NCBI GenBank assembly: GCA_022846095.1 | Contig: AP025583.1 | Coordinates: 4,241,279 to 4,305,278, forward strand | DNA length: 64,000 nucleotides | Reading direction: 5' to 3' | From: Oscillospiraceae bacterium | GTDB lineage: Bacteria; Bacillota; Clostridia; Oscillospirales; Oscillospiraceae | Shown here: positions 15,165 through 23,450 of the stretch, one piece after another | Numbering within the stretch: the first letter of the stretch is position 1 | How the letters are laid out: every line of letters begins with the position of its first letter | Position numbers and translations under genes: made by a program | The notes under the pieces: generated by a model | Told to the model about the DNA's origin: nothing | Databases searched by the model: none | What the model saw: only the letters and a program-made list of their open reading frames with translations

Positions 15165-16493
15165 TTAAGCGTAGTGGTAGGCCTGCCGCTTGCCCCACAG
15201 GAACAGGGCGGAGAGGGCGGCGGCGCAGATCTCGGCGAAGGGCACGGCGCTCCACACCCCGTCCACCCCCAGCAGCCGGGGCAGGAAGAGCAGCCCCAGC
15301 AGGATAAAGGCGAAGGTGCGGGCGAAGGAGATAATCGCGGAGGTCTTGCCGTCGGAAAAGGCGGTGAAGAGGGCGGAGGCGAACATATTGAACCCTGCGA
15401 AGAGGAAGGCGGGGCAGAAGCGGAGGAAGCCGTGGCGGGCCAGCTCGTACACCGTGGTGCCCTCCGGGGAGAAGATGGACACGATGGCCCCCGAGGCGGC
15501 CAGCGCGAAGGCGAAGACCGCGGCGGAGGAGGCCGCCACCACGACCATGCAGTACCGGAAGGTGCGCCGCAGCCGGTCGAAGCGCTCGGCCCCGTGGTTG
15601 AAGCTGATTACCGGCGCCACCCCCATGGAGAAGCCCATGTACAGGGCGGTCAGGAGGAACTGGGCGTAGAGCACGATGGTGATGGCGGCCACGCCGTCCT
15701 CCCCCAGCATACGCAGCATGAGGGCGTTGAAGAGGAAGGTGATCACGCCGTTGGCCAGGTTGGTGACCATCTCGGAGGAGCCGTTGAAGCAGCTCCTGCC
15801 CAGCATCCGCCAGTCCACCCTGGGCCGGGTGAAGCGCAGGCCCTTCCTGCGCAGCAGGAAGAAGAACACCCCGTACACCGCGGGCACCAGATAGCCGGTG
15901 ACGGTGGCCAGGGCCGCGCCCTTAATGCCCATGCCGAGGGGCACGATGAACACGTAGTCCAGCACGCCGTTGGCGATGCCCGCGCCCACTGTGAGCACCA
16001 GGCCCAGGCCCGGCTTGCCCGCCGCCACGAAGAAGCTCTGGAACATGAGCTGGAGCATATAGGCCGGGGCGAAGAGGAGGAGGATGCGCAGATAGTCCAC
16101 GCTGTAGACGATCAGCCGGTCGCTGGCTCCCAGCAGCCGGGAGAGGGGTTCGGGCAGGAACAGCCCCGCCAGGGCGAACGCCACCCCGATCCCCGCGCCG
16201 CAGAGCATGAGGAAGGTGAAGCTCTCCCGGGCGCCGCGCTCGTCCCCCTCGCCCATGCGCCGGGCCACCAGGGCGCTGCCGCCGGTGGCCAGCATGATGC
16301 CCGCCGCCAGCACAACGTTGATGACGGGGTAGATGATATTGGTGGCGGACAGGGCGTCGGGGCCCACGAAGCGGGCGATGAAAAACCCGTCCACCACGGT
16401 GTACAGGGACATAAAGACCATCATGACGATGCTGGGCAGGGCGAAGCGCAGCAGGCCCCAAAACCCGAAGTCCCGATCCAATTTGTTCAGCAT
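15165..16493 (-). CDS. MATE family efflux transporter under MerR control
   Basis: This 442-residue protein has twelve membrane segments in two halves, starting MLNKLDRDFGFWGLLRFALP. The SLYTVVDGFFIARFVG segment near residue 30 and GVAPVISFNHGAERFDRLRR near residue 300 are MATE marks. It exports drugs or metabolites with Na+ or H+. The gene is divergent from a MerR-type regulator, and its promoter has the 19-bp spacer and central dyad of MerR activation. Expression is therefore likely induced by a ligand of that regulator. Confidence 0.93.
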   Translation of the reverse strand: MLNKLDRDFGFWGLLRFALPSIVMMVFMSLYTVVDGFFIARFVGPDALSATNIIYPVINVVLAAGIMLATGGSALVARRMGEGDERGARESFTFLMLCGAGIGVAFALAGLFLPEPLSRLLGASDRLIVYSVDYLRILLLFAPAYMLQLMFQSFFVAAGKPGLGLVLTVGAGIANGVLDYVFIVPLGMGIKGAALATVTGYLVPAVYGVFFFLLRRKGLRFTRPRVDWRMLGRSCFNGSSEMVTNLANGVITFLFNALMLRMLGEDGVAAITIVLYAQFLLTALYMGFSMGVAPVISFNHGAERFDRLRRTFRYCMVVVAASSAAVFAFALAASGAIVSIFSPEGTTVYELARHGFLRFCPAFLFAGFNMFASALFTAFSDGKTSAIISFARTFAFILLGLLFLPRLLGVDGVWSAVPFAEICAAALSALFLWGKRQAYHYA

Positions 16494-16534
16494 TGTTCCA
16501 TTCTCCTTGACATTGTCTTAACGCACGGGTTACT

Positions 16535-16565
16535 ATGATATACTATCGGGTAACCCGATAGTCAA
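16535..16565 (-). promoter_or_regulatory. MerR-type promoter of the MATE gene
   Basis: On the minus strand, TTGACT (16565-16560) and TATCAT (16540-16535) are separated by 19 bases, the over-long spacer typical of MerR-activated promoters. A perfect dyad with 10-bp arms ACTATCGGGT/ACCCGATAGT (16542-16562) fills the spacer. This is the expected binding site of the divergent regulator. Confidence 0.88.
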
Positions 16566-16577
16566 GGGGGAGTTTTC

Positions 16578-17402
16578 ATGGACGCGGACCGGCGCAATTA
16601 CTTCACCACCGGGGAGTTCGCCGCCCTGTGCGGGGTGAGCAAGCACACTCTGTTCCACTACGACGAGACGGGGGTCTTTTCCCCCGCGGTGGTGGGGGAA
16701 AACGGCTACCGCTACTACTCCGTCACCCAGATCGAGGCCTTTACCCTCATCGCCGCCCTGCGGGAGATGGATATGCCCCTGTCCGAGATCCGGTCCTACC
16801 TGGACCGCCGCAGCCCCCAGGCCCTGGTGGAGCTGCTGGAGGAGCAGGAGCGCAAGCTCTCCGCCAAGCTGGAGCAGCTGCGCCGCACCCGGGCCCTGGT
16901 CCACGGGAAGGCGGCGCTGGTGCGCCGGGCGGTGCGCGTGGACCCCGCCGCCGTGGAGCGGGAGGAGCAGGGGGAAACCCTGCTGGTGTGCACCCCGGCC
17001 CGGCCCTTTTCGGACAGCCGGAACAGCGCCCTGGCCGTGGGGGAGCACGTGCGCTACTGCCAGAAGCACCACGTGCGCAGCCCACACACCATCGGCTCCC
17101 TGCTGCCCCGCGCCGCCGCCGAGGCGGGGGAGTTCTTTGACGGCTATACCTTCCTCTACACCCAGGTGGACCGCCGCCCCCGCGGGGCCCGGACGCTGAC
17201 CAAGCCCGCGGGCGCCTACCTGTGCGCCTGCCACACCGGGGGGTACGAGAGCGTGGGGGAGTGCTACCGCCGTATGCTCGCCCACGCCCAACGGGCGGGG
17301 CTGGCGCTGGGGGAGAGCTTTTACGAGGACGTGCTGCTGGACGAGCTGGCCGTGCCGGGGTACCGGGATCTGGTGCTGCGCATCTCCATACAGATCATGT
17401 AG
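16578..17402 (+). CDS. MerR family regulator with effector-binding domain
   Basis: This 274-residue protein has an N-terminal MerR winged helix ([22 protein letters not shown], then [17 protein letters not shown]). A dimerisation helix spans about residues 75-120. A C-terminal domain of about 150 residues resembles GyrI/BmrR-type ligand pockets ([21 protein letters not shown] near residue 210). It should bend the MATE promoter when a drug-like ligand is bound. ATG 16578 follows AAGGGGGAG. It is the only regulator near the pump. Confidence 0.92.
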   Translation: MDADRRNYFTTGEFAALCGVSKHTLFHYDETGVFSPAVVGENGYRYYSVTQIEAFTLIAALREMDMPLSEIRSYLDRRSPQALVELLEEQERKLSAKLEQLRRTRALVHGKAALVRRAVRVDPAAVEREEQGETLLVCTPARPFSDSRNSALAVGEHVRYCQKHHVRSPHTIGSLLPRAAAEAGEFFDGYTFLYTQVDRRPRGARTLTKPAGAYLCACHTGGYESVGECYRRMLAHAQRAGLALGESFYEDVLLDELAVPGYRDLVLRISIQIM

Positions 17403-17503
17403 GCTTTTTTATTTTTCATGAAACTTTAAGAAATTTTCCATGTCTATCTGAATCTGTCCATGGTATGATACCCTCCAGCTTCTAAATCTAAGGAGGGGTC
17501 GTC

Positions 17504-18271
17504 ATGCCCGCTGCCGTCCGTACCCGCACCCGCACCCGCGTCCTCACACCCGCCGGGGAGCGGACACAGGCCGCCGCCTTCGGGCAGAGGCCCGGCTTCT
17601 GCCAGCTCTTCTGGCTGTTTCTCATCACGTCGTTCCTGGGCTGCCTGGTGGAGACGCTGTTCATGCTCCTAACCCGGGGGGAGCTGCAAAACCGCTCCGG
17701 CGTGCTCTACGGCTCCTTCTCCCTGGTGTGGGGACTGGGGGCGGTGCTCTTCACAGTCTGCCTGCGCCGTATGCAGGGCAGGCCCGGCCCGCTGATTTTC
17801 CTGGCCGGCGCGGTGGCCGGGGCGGGCTATGAATACGCCTGCTCCTGGGTGCAGGAGGTGCTTTTCGGCGCCTGCTTCTGGGACTACAGCCACCTGCCCC
17901 TGAGCCTCAACGGCCGGGTCAACCTGGTCTTTTCCGCCTTCTGGGGCATCGCCGCGGTGGTCTGGGTGCGCTGGCTCTACCCGGCGTTGCTGCGCCTCAT
18001 CTCCAAGATCCCCGCGGACATGGGGCGGCCCCTCACCGCCCTGGTGGCGGTCATTATGGTCTTTAACGTGCTGACCACCTCCGCCGCCCTCATGCGCATG
18101 GACGCGCGGCAGCGGGAGATCCCCGCCGCCAACGCCGTGGAGGTCTTTCTCGACCGGCATTTCACCGACCGCCGGCTCCTGTCCACCTTCTCCACCCTCA
18201 CCTACGTGGGCACCCCCGACGCCCGCTCCGCCGCAGGGCTGGGCCAGGCGGTGGACATCCCGGGGCGGTAA
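17504..18271 (+). CDS. CmpB-like membrane protein (ABC_trans_CmpB family)
   Basis: This 255-residue protein has about five membrane segments after a basic, threonine/arginine-rich N-terminus. Segments QLFWLFLITSFLGCLVET and NRSGVLYGSFSLVWGLGAV match the PF06541 putative ABC-transporter type IV family, as does the W-D-Y-S-H/SLNGRVNLVFSAFWG part near residue 125. The function of the family is not established. A second member of the family is at 39412-40236. ATG 17504 follows AGGAGGGG. Nothing is seen in 17403-17503 except this ribosome site. Confidence 0.85.
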   Translation: MPAAVRTRTRTRVLTPAGERTQAAAFGQRPGFCQLFWLFLITSFLGCLVETLFMLLTRGELQNRSGVLYGSFSLVWGLGAVLFTVCLRRMQGRPGPLIFLAGAVAGAGYEYACSWVQEVLFGACFWDYSHLPLSLNGRVNLVFSAFWGIAAVVWVRWLYPALLRLISKIPADMGRPLTALVAVIMVFNVLTTSAALMRMDARQREIPAANAVEVFLDRHFTDRRLLSTFSTLTYVGTPDARSAAGLGQAVDIPGR

Positions 18272-18323
18272 GCCGCGTACGGACAGGACGGCTGTCCCGG
18301 CACGGCGCGCCTGAAATGAACTT

Positions 18324-18356
18324 GCGGCGGGGCATTGCCCCGCCGCTTCTTTTTTG
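18324..18356 (+). terminator. Terminator after the CmpB-like gene
   Basis: A 10-bp GC stem (GCGGCGGGGC with its complement, loop ATT) at 18324-18346 is followed by TTCTTTTTT. A TATACT at 18358-18363 directly after the T-run may be the -10 box of the next gene. Confidence 0.85.
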
Positions 18357-18388
18357 GTATACTTAGTAAAAGAGAGGGGGCACGGCCC

Positions 18389-19312
18389 ATGCGCAAGGTG
18401 ACCTGCAAGGACTGCGGCAGGCAGTACGACTACGATAAGGACGACTTCTGCCCCAAATGCGGCAGCTACAACCCGCCCGGCAGCGGCAACAGCACCCGGG
18501 TCGAGCAGGAGCTCCTGTCCCGCTTCGACGGCGGGCGGAAGAGCCAGTCCCGCGGAAAGGAACAGGCCACGGCCCGCCAGGCCCAGACCAGGACGCCCGC
18601 CGCCCGACAGGCGCCGGCCCAGGGCCGCACGGTGCCCCAGGGCCAGTACAAGCCCCACGGCGTGGGCGCGGCCGCCGAGGCCGGGCGGAAGCACGGCTCC
18701 AGCATCCGGGGCTGCGCCGCCTGCGAGGAGCCGGTGCCCCGCGGGCACGGCAAGGCTATTGTGCTGGTGCTGCTGTTGGCCGCGGTGGCGGCGGTAGCCC
18801 TGGTGGCGGCCTGGAACGCCGGAGTGTTCCAGCCCAAGCCGGAGATCCCCTCCGAGCCGCTGCTTTTGACCCACGCGGTGGGGGAGGCCTTCTCCATGAA
18901 CGACACCCAGGTCACGGTGGACGACGTGTGGCAGGTGGATCTGTCCGGGTCCAAGTTTGACCGAGAGGGCTGCGCCTGCGTGGTGCTGGACATGTGGATC
19001 GAGGGCGGCACGCGGCGGGACGACCTGGCCTTCGCCACGCCCATGCTGGAGCTGACCGACGGGACGAGGATCCCCTGCGACGACGCTCGGGAGCTGACCC
19101 GCGCGCTGAAGGACTACGGCGTGTACGACGTGACGCTGGCCGACTGCCAGTGGGAGGACCCGTTGGACGGGCAGTTCGTGTTCTTCGTGCCCCTGGACGC
19201 CGGCGGGCAGGCCAGCCTGGTGCTGGAGGAGTACGTGAAGGGCACCAAGGACGACCCGGCCCTGCTGAGCGTCCACAGCGTCGCCCTCAAGCTTCCCTGG
19301 GAAGGAGTTTAG
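18389..19312 (+). CDS. Zinc-ribbon protein with one membrane segment and an extracytoplasmic domain
   Basis: This 307-residue protein starts with a zinc ribbon (CKDCGRQY ... CPKCGSYN). A linker rich in Gln, Arg and Ala follows. One membrane segment (AIVLVLLLAAVAAVALVAAW, about residues 126-145) leads to an outer domain of about 155 residues, perhaps an immunoglobulin-like DUF4352-type fold. ATG 18389 is preceded by a GAGAGGGGG site; the longer open frame overlaps the terminator. The gene ends 5 bases before the kinase start, so the two are linked. The function is unknown. Confidence 0.75.
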   Translation: MRKVTCKDCGRQYDYDKDDFCPKCGSYNPPGSGNSTRVEQELLSRFDGGRKSQSRGKEQATARQAQTRTPAARQAPAQGRTVPQGQYKPHGVGAAAEAGRKHGSSIRGCAACEEPVPRGHGKAIVLVLLLAAVAAVALVAAWNAGVFQPKPEIPSEPLLLTHAVGEAFSMNDTQVTVDDVWQVDLSGSKFDREGCACVVLDMWIEGGTRRDDLAFATPMLELTDGTRIPCDDARELTRALKDYGVYDVTLADCQWEDPLDGQFVFFVPLDAGGQASLVLEEYVKGTKDDPALLSVHSVALKLPWEGV

Positions 19313-19317
19313 CGCCC

Positions 19318-19824
19318 TTGAAGAACATCACGCTCATCGGCATGCCCGGCTCGGGCAAGAGCACCGTGGGGGTGCTGCTGGCCAAGGTGCTGGGGTACAA
19401 TTTTCTGGACGTGGATCTGCTGATCCAGCAGCGGGAAGGGGCCCTGCTGCAGGAGATCCTCAACGAGAGGGGCACCGAGCGCTTCCTGGACGCGGAGGCG
19501 GAGGCCATCTGCTCGGTGGAGTGCCCCGCGCCCACCGTCATCGCCCCCGGCGGCAGCGCGGTGTGCCGGGCGCAGGCCATGGAGCACCTGAAGGCGCTGG
19601 GCACGGTGGTGTACCTGCGCCTGTCCTACGGGGATCTGGAGGGGCGCATCCACAACCTGGGCTCCCGGGGCATCGCCATGGAGCCGGGGCAGACTCTGCG
19701 GGACATCTACGACTACCGCGCGCACCTCTACGAGGCCTACGCCGACCGTGTGGCCGACGTGGGCGGCTCCACGCTGGAGCAGGCCCTCGCCGCCGTGCTG
19801 CGCACCCTGGTGGCGGGCGAATAA
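19318..19824 (+). CDS. Shikimate kinase-like P-loop kinase
   Basis: This 168-residue protein has a Walker A loop GMPGSGKSTVG, then LGYNFLDVDLLIQ with the acidic pair that binds shikimate in AroK, and VIAPGGSAV where AroK usually has a GGG. The size fits shikimate kinase, which phosphorylates shikimate in aromatic amino acid synthesis. The altered glycine triad and the absence of other aro genes nearby leave room for another small substrate. I use TTG 19318 after GAAGGAG; this start gives the family N-terminus KNITLIGMPG. Confidence 0.78.
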   Translation: MKNITLIGMPGSGKSTVGVLLAKVLGYNFLDVDLLIQQREGALLQEILNERGTERFLDAEAEAICSVECPAPTVIAPGGSAVCRAQAMEHLKALGTVVYLRLSYGDLEGRIHNLGSRGIAMEPGQTLRDIYDYRAHLYEAYADRVADVGGSTLEQALAAVLRTLVAGE

Positions 19825-19828
19825 GCGA

Positions 19829-19856
19829 TTGTATTTTTTGCATTTTGTGGTATACT
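19829..19856 (+). promoter_or_regulatory. Promoter of the twin HTH genes
   Basis: TTGTAT (19829-19834) and TATACT (19851-19856) are 16 bases apart, ahead of the gene at 19935. Confidence 0.6.
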
Positions 19857-19934
19857 GATAAGTACGAATGCGAAACGCCCGCCGGGGCCCGGCGGGCGTG
19901 GTTGCGTTATGCGCGGGGACGACAGAGGTGCTTC

Positions 19935-20156
19935 ATGTTTCAGCTAGAAAAATTTGGCGCCCGCCTGCTCCTGCTGCGCAAGGAGCGCAAGCTCTCCCAG
20001 GAGAAGATCGCGGCGCTGCTGGGGGTCACCAGAACCCAGGTGAGCGATATGGAGCGCGGAAAGTCCGCCACGTCGCTGGAGCGGCTGGCCGCCTTGAGCG
20101 AGTTCTACGGCGTCTCCACCGACTATCTGCTGGGCCTCAGGGACAACAGGGGGTAG
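19935..20156 (+). CDS. XRE family HTH regulator (first of a pair)
   Basis: This 73-residue protein is a single Cro/C1-type helix-turn-helix domain: LRKERKLSQEKIAALLGVTR then QVSDMERGKSATSLERLAAL. It ends in YGVSTDYLLGLRDNRG. It has no sensor domain. ATG 19935 follows AGAGGTG. The next gene starts 8 bases later and ends with the same STDYLLGLRD words, so the pair arose by tandem duplication. Such minimal regulators often act with other partners; the targets are unknown. Confidence 0.88.
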   Translation: MFQLEKFGARLLLLRKERKLSQEKIAALLGVTRTQVSDMERGKSATSLERLAALSEFYGVSTDYLLGLRDNRG

Positions 20157-20164
20157 GACCGCTT

Positions 20165-20383
20165 ATGGAGGACATGCTATTATCCCAGCGTATACTCCAG
20201 TTGCGCAAGGAGCGCGGCCTCAGCCAGAAGGAGCTGGGCGACGCCGTGGGGCTTTCGCACAAGGCGATCAGCACCATTGAGAGCGGCACCCGTTCCACCA
20301 CCATTGAAAAGCTGGTGGCACTGGCCCGCTTCTTCGGCGTCTCCACCGACTATCTGCTGGGCCTCAGGGATACCAGAGCGTAA
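20165..20383 (+). CDS. XRE family HTH regulator (second of a pair)
   Basis: This 72-residue Cro/C1-type domain reads LRKERGLSQKELGDAVGLSH and KAISTIESGTRSTTIEKLVA, ending FFGVSTDYLLGLRDTRA. It resembles its upstream neighbour in length, layout and C-terminus, while the recognition helices differ (RTQVSDME versus HKAISTIE). The two may therefore bind different sites or form heterodimers. ATG 20165 lies within the same short message. Confidence 0.88.
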   Translation: MEDMLLSQRILQLRKERGLSQKELGDAVGLSHKAISTIESGTRSTTIEKLVALARFFGVSTDYLLGLRDTRA

Positions 20384-20453
20384 AAGCTCCCCTCAAAGGG
20401 GGGGCCAAAAGACAACAGACACATGAAAATCTAAAAGCAAAGGACAAGTGAAT

Positions 20454-22295
20454 ATGACGTTCCAAAACCTCGGCCTGATTCCGCCCATCCTGAAGGCGCT
20501 GGCCGACCAGGGCTATGAGCAGCCCTCCCCCATTCAGGAAAAAGCCATTCCCCCCGCCCTGGCGGGCCGGGACGTACTGGGCTGCGCCCAGACCGGCACG
20601 GGCAAGACCTGCGCCTTCGCCGCGCCCATCCTCCAGCTTCTCTCGGCCTCCCCGGCCCCGGGGCGGCCCATCCGCTCCCTGATCCTCACCCCCACCCGGG
20701 AGCTGGCCCTCCAGATCCAGGAGAGCTTTGAGGCCTACGGCAAGAACCTCCCCCTGCGCTCCGCCGTCATCTTCGGCGGCGTGGGACAGGCCCCCCAGGT
20801 GGAGAAGCTGCGCCGCGGCGTGGACATCCTGGTGGCCACCCCCGGCCGCCTGGGCGACCTGTACAACCAGAAGCTGCTGGACCTCTCCCACATCGAGATC
20901 TTCGTGCTGGACGAGGCCGACCGCATGCTGGACATGGGCTTCATCCACGACGTGCGCAAGATCCTCAAGTGGCTGCCGGAGAAAAAGCAGACCCTCTTCT
21001 TCTCCGCCACCATGCCCCCGGAGATCACCGACCTGGTCAACTCCCTGCTCCACACCCCCGTCAAGGTGGCGGTGGACCCGGTGTCCTCCCCGGTGGAGAT
21101 CATCGACCAGCGGCTCTACTTTGTGGACCGGGGCAACAAGACCAAGCTGCTCTCCTCCATTATCAAGGAGGACCGGGTGAAAAACGCCCTGGTCTTTACC
21201 CGCACCAAGCACGGGGCCAACAAGGTGGCCGGGGATCTGGTGAAGGCGGGCGTCACCGCCGCCGCCATCCACGGCAACAAGAGCCAGACCGCCCGGCAGC
21301 AGGCCCTTGCCGACTTCAAGGCGGGCCGGATCACCGCCCTGGTGGCCACCGACATCGCCGCCCGGGGCCTGGACATCGAGGAGCTCTCCCACGTGTTCAA
21401 CTACAACCTGCCCGACGTGCCCGAGACCTACGTCCACCGCATCGGCCGCACAGGCCGGGCGGGGAAGGGCGGCACCGCCATCTCCTTCTGCGACATCACG
21501 GAGAAGCCCTGCCTGAAGGACGTGGAGCGGCTGATCGGCAGAAAAATTCCGGTGGTGGAGGGCCACGCCTGGCCCATGGTGGTGCTGGAGGCCCCGGCGA
21601 AGGACGCCAAGGGCCGCGCGGTGAACCCGGAGGACGCGGAGGCCCGCGCCGCCGCCAAGGCCAAGCGGCAGGAGCGCGCCGCGTCGGAGAAGGCCGCCGG
21701 GGAGCGCAGGGCCACGGCCCCCGCAAAGCAGGCGGCTCCCACAAAAAAGCCGGGGCCCGCCCGGCAGGCGGAGCCCGCGCCGGTCTACCACCCGGACACC
21801 CCGGAGGAGATCGCCGCCAAGAAGAAGCGGGGCAGGGGCCGCCGCAACAGCGCCACGCTGGAGGCCGCCCTCACCGCCACCGCGCCCGCCAGGGCGCCCC
21901 AGCACCCGGGGTACGACGACTTTGAGAAGCCCGACCCCCTGGCCAGCGACGTGATCATGGACGCCACCGCCCGCCTGCTGGCCCCGCGCAAGCCCGTCCG
22001 GAGCGCCGCGCCCGCCCAGGCGCAGGAGCCTGCGCCCGCCGCAGGCGCCGCCAAGCGGCGCCGCAAGAAAAAGCCCGCCGCCGCCTCGGCCTCCCCGGTG
22101 CCCGTGCCCGCCCCGGCGGCGGAGAAGTTCCCGCCCAAGCGCGCCAGCGGCGCGCCCGTGCCCGAGAAGAAGCGCGCGGGCGGCGGAAAGGGCCGGGGCC
22201 GCCACAGCGGCCCGCCGGAGATCCGCCGCAGCAGCCAGAAGGACTCCACCGAGCAGCCCAGCCTGATGAAGCCCTATTACTTTAACGAAGATTAG
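20454..22295 (+). CDS. DEAD-box RNA helicase with a long basic tail
   Basis: This protein of about 613 residues unwinds RNA with ATP. The Q motif [10 protein letters not shown], motif [17 protein letters not shown], motif II DEAD, motif III SAT, motif [12 protein letters not shown] and motif [12 protein letters not shown] are all intact within about 370 residues. The remaining 240 residues are low-complexity, rich in Ala, Lys, Arg and Pro (for example KKKRGRGRR), and probably disordered and RNA-binding. It resembles RhlE/CshA-type helicases in ribosome assembly or RNA decay. ATG 20454 fits the AGGAC site better than GTG 20448. Confidence 0.93.
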   Translation: MTFQNLGLIPPILKALADQGYEQPSPIQEKAIPPALAGRDVLGCAQTGTGKTCAFAAPILQLLSASPAPGRPIRSLILTPTRELALQIQESFEAYGKNLPLRSAVIFGGVGQAPQVEKLRRGVDILVATPGRLGDLYNQKLLDLSHIEIFVLDEADRMLDMGFIHDVRKILKWLPEKKQTLFFSATMPPEITDLVNSLLHTPVKVAVDPVSSPVEIIDQRLYFVDRGNKTKLLSSIIKEDRVKNALVFTRTKHGANKVAGDLVKAGVTAAAIHGNKSQTARQQALADFKAGRITALVATDIAARGLDIEELSHVFNYNLPDVPETYVHRIGRTGRAGKGGTAISFCDITEKPCLKDVERLIGRKIPVVEGHAWPMVVLEAPAKDAKGRAVNPEDAEARAAAKAKRQERAASEKAAGERRATAPAKQAAPTKKPGPARQAEPAPVYHPDTPEEIAAKKKRGRGRRNSATLEAALTATAPARAPQHPGYDDFEKPDPLASDVIMDATARLLAPRKPVRSAAPAQAQEPAPAAGAAKRRRKKKPAAASASPVPVPAPAAEKFPPKRASGAPVPEKKRAGGGKGRGRHSGPPEIRRSSQKDSTEQPSLMKPYYFNED

Positions 22296-22298
22296 AAA

Positions 22299-22440
22299 CC
22301 GATTGCCACGCCGCCCGATTGGGCGGCTCGCAATGACAGGGCGGGGGCCGCACGGCCTTTTGCGAAGCAAAATAAATTGAAATTGGTTTTCGGGGGATTC
22401 ACTCCTCCGAAAACCACCCCGACCCGCGCCGCGGGGCGCG
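22299..22440. repeat. Repeat module and hairpins after the helicase gene
   Basis: A copy of the GATTGCCACG...CGCAATGACAG module (22299-22338) is followed by an inverted repeat GGTTTTCGGGGGA/TCCTCCGAAAACC near 22385-22415 and a GCGCCGCGGGGCGC palindrome. No gene is supported. Confidence 0.65.
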
Positions 22441-22454
22441 AAACCGGGGGTATC

Positions 22455-22492
22455 AAAAAGGCTGACCAGTCCGCGGACTGGTCAGCCTTTTT
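22455..22492. terminator. Bidirectional terminator between the helicase and SDR genes
   Basis: A 17-18 bp stem (AAAAAGGCTGACCAGTCC with its complement) has T-runs on both strands and lies between convergent genes. Confidence 0.9.
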
Positions 22493-22528
22493 GTATCCAG
22501 GGGGCATTGGATGCCCCCTGGAAGTGTC

Positions 22529-23296
22529 TTACGGGCGCAGGCCGGACCCGCCCTGCATGGTGATGGTCTCGCCGGAGATATACTTGGCGTCCTCCGAGCA
22601 CAGGAACACCGCGGTGCGGCCGATGTCCTTCTCCGGGTCGCCGAAGCGGCCGGCGGGGATGCCCTTGATGGTCTGCTCGTAGACCGCCGGGTACTCCTCC
22701 TTCCACTTGGCCAGCGCCGCCGTCATGACCAGGGGGCAGATGAGGTTGCAGTTGATGCCGTCGGGGCCCCACTCGGTGGCGGCCACGCGGGTCATGCCGC
22801 GGATGCCCTCCTTGGCGGCGGCGTAGGAGGCCTGGCCCGGCTTGCCGAACAGGCCCGCGCCGGAGGCGAAGTTCACCACGCTGCCCTTGGCCTGCTTCAG
22901 GTAGGGGTAGCAGTGCTTCATATAGAAGAAGGCGGCGTACAGCCCGGAGTAAACGGCCTGGTCGAACTGCTCCTTGGTGTGCTCGGCCAGGGGTACGCCG
23001 GAGGCGGAGTTCTGGGCGTTGTTAATGAGGAAATCGATGCGCCCGAAGGTCTCCGCCGCCTGCTTCACCACGCCCGCCACCTGCTCCTCCACGCCGCCGT
23101 CGGCCTGGCAGCACAGCACCTTCACGCCGTACTCCCGCTCCAGCTCCTCCTTGGCGTCGTCCAGCTTCTTCACGTTGCGCCCGGTGATGACAATATTGCA
23201 GCCCTCCTTGGCAAACGCCGTGGAGATGCCGTACCCGATGCCGCCGCCCTTGCCGCCGCCGGTGATGATGACGACCTTACCGTCAAACTTGCCCAT
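22529..23296 (-). CDS. SDR family NAD(P)-dependent oxidoreductase
   Basis: This 255-residue short-chain dehydrogenase has the cofactor loop IITGGGKGGGIGYG near residue 10 and the catalytic layout NFASGAGLFGKPGQASYAAAKEG (Ser, Tyr, Lys) near residue 145. The usual NNAG is NNAQ here. The substrate is unknown; similar proteins reduce 3-oxoacyl chains or alcohols. The minus-strand promoter TTGTCA, 17 bases, TACTAT (23375-23347) lies 50 bases before the start. It is a single gene. Confidence 0.9.
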   Translation of the reverse strand: MGKFDGKVVIITGGGKGGGIGYGISTAFAKEGCNIVITGRNVKKLDDAKEELEREYGVKVLCCQADGGVEEQVAGVVKQAAETFGRIDFLINNAQNSASGVPLAEHTKEQFDQAVYSGLYAAFFYMKHCYPYLKQAKGSVVNFASGAGLFGKPGQASYAAAKEGIRGMTRVAATEWGPDGINCNLICPLVMTAALAKWKEEYPAVYEQTIKGIPAGRFGDPEKDIGRTAVFLCSEDAKYISGETITMQGGSGLRP

Positions 23297-23346
23297 ATCG
23301 CAAATCCTCCTTAAACTTGTCAGTTTTTGGTCTGAAACCGTAATTC

Positions 23347-23375
23347 ATAGTAGCACGGTGTTCTTTCTTTGACAA
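23347..23375 (-). promoter_or_regulatory. Promoter of the SDR gene
   Basis: Minus strand: TTGTCA (23375-23370), 17-base spacer, TACTAT (23352-23347). Confidence 0.6.
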
Positions 23376-23400
23376 GCAAAAGAATATTTTGTTTTCCTGC

Positions 23401-23440
23401 AAAAAATTAGGAGGCCGAACCCCTCCGGGGTCCGGCCTCC
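23401..23440 (-). terminator. Terminator of the marR-ABC operon
   Basis: A GGAGGCCGAACCCC/GGGGTCCGGCCTCC stem (one mismatch, 23410-23440) is followed on the minus strand by TAATTTTTT. Confidence 0.85.
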
Positions 23441-23450
23441 CTCGCTTGTG

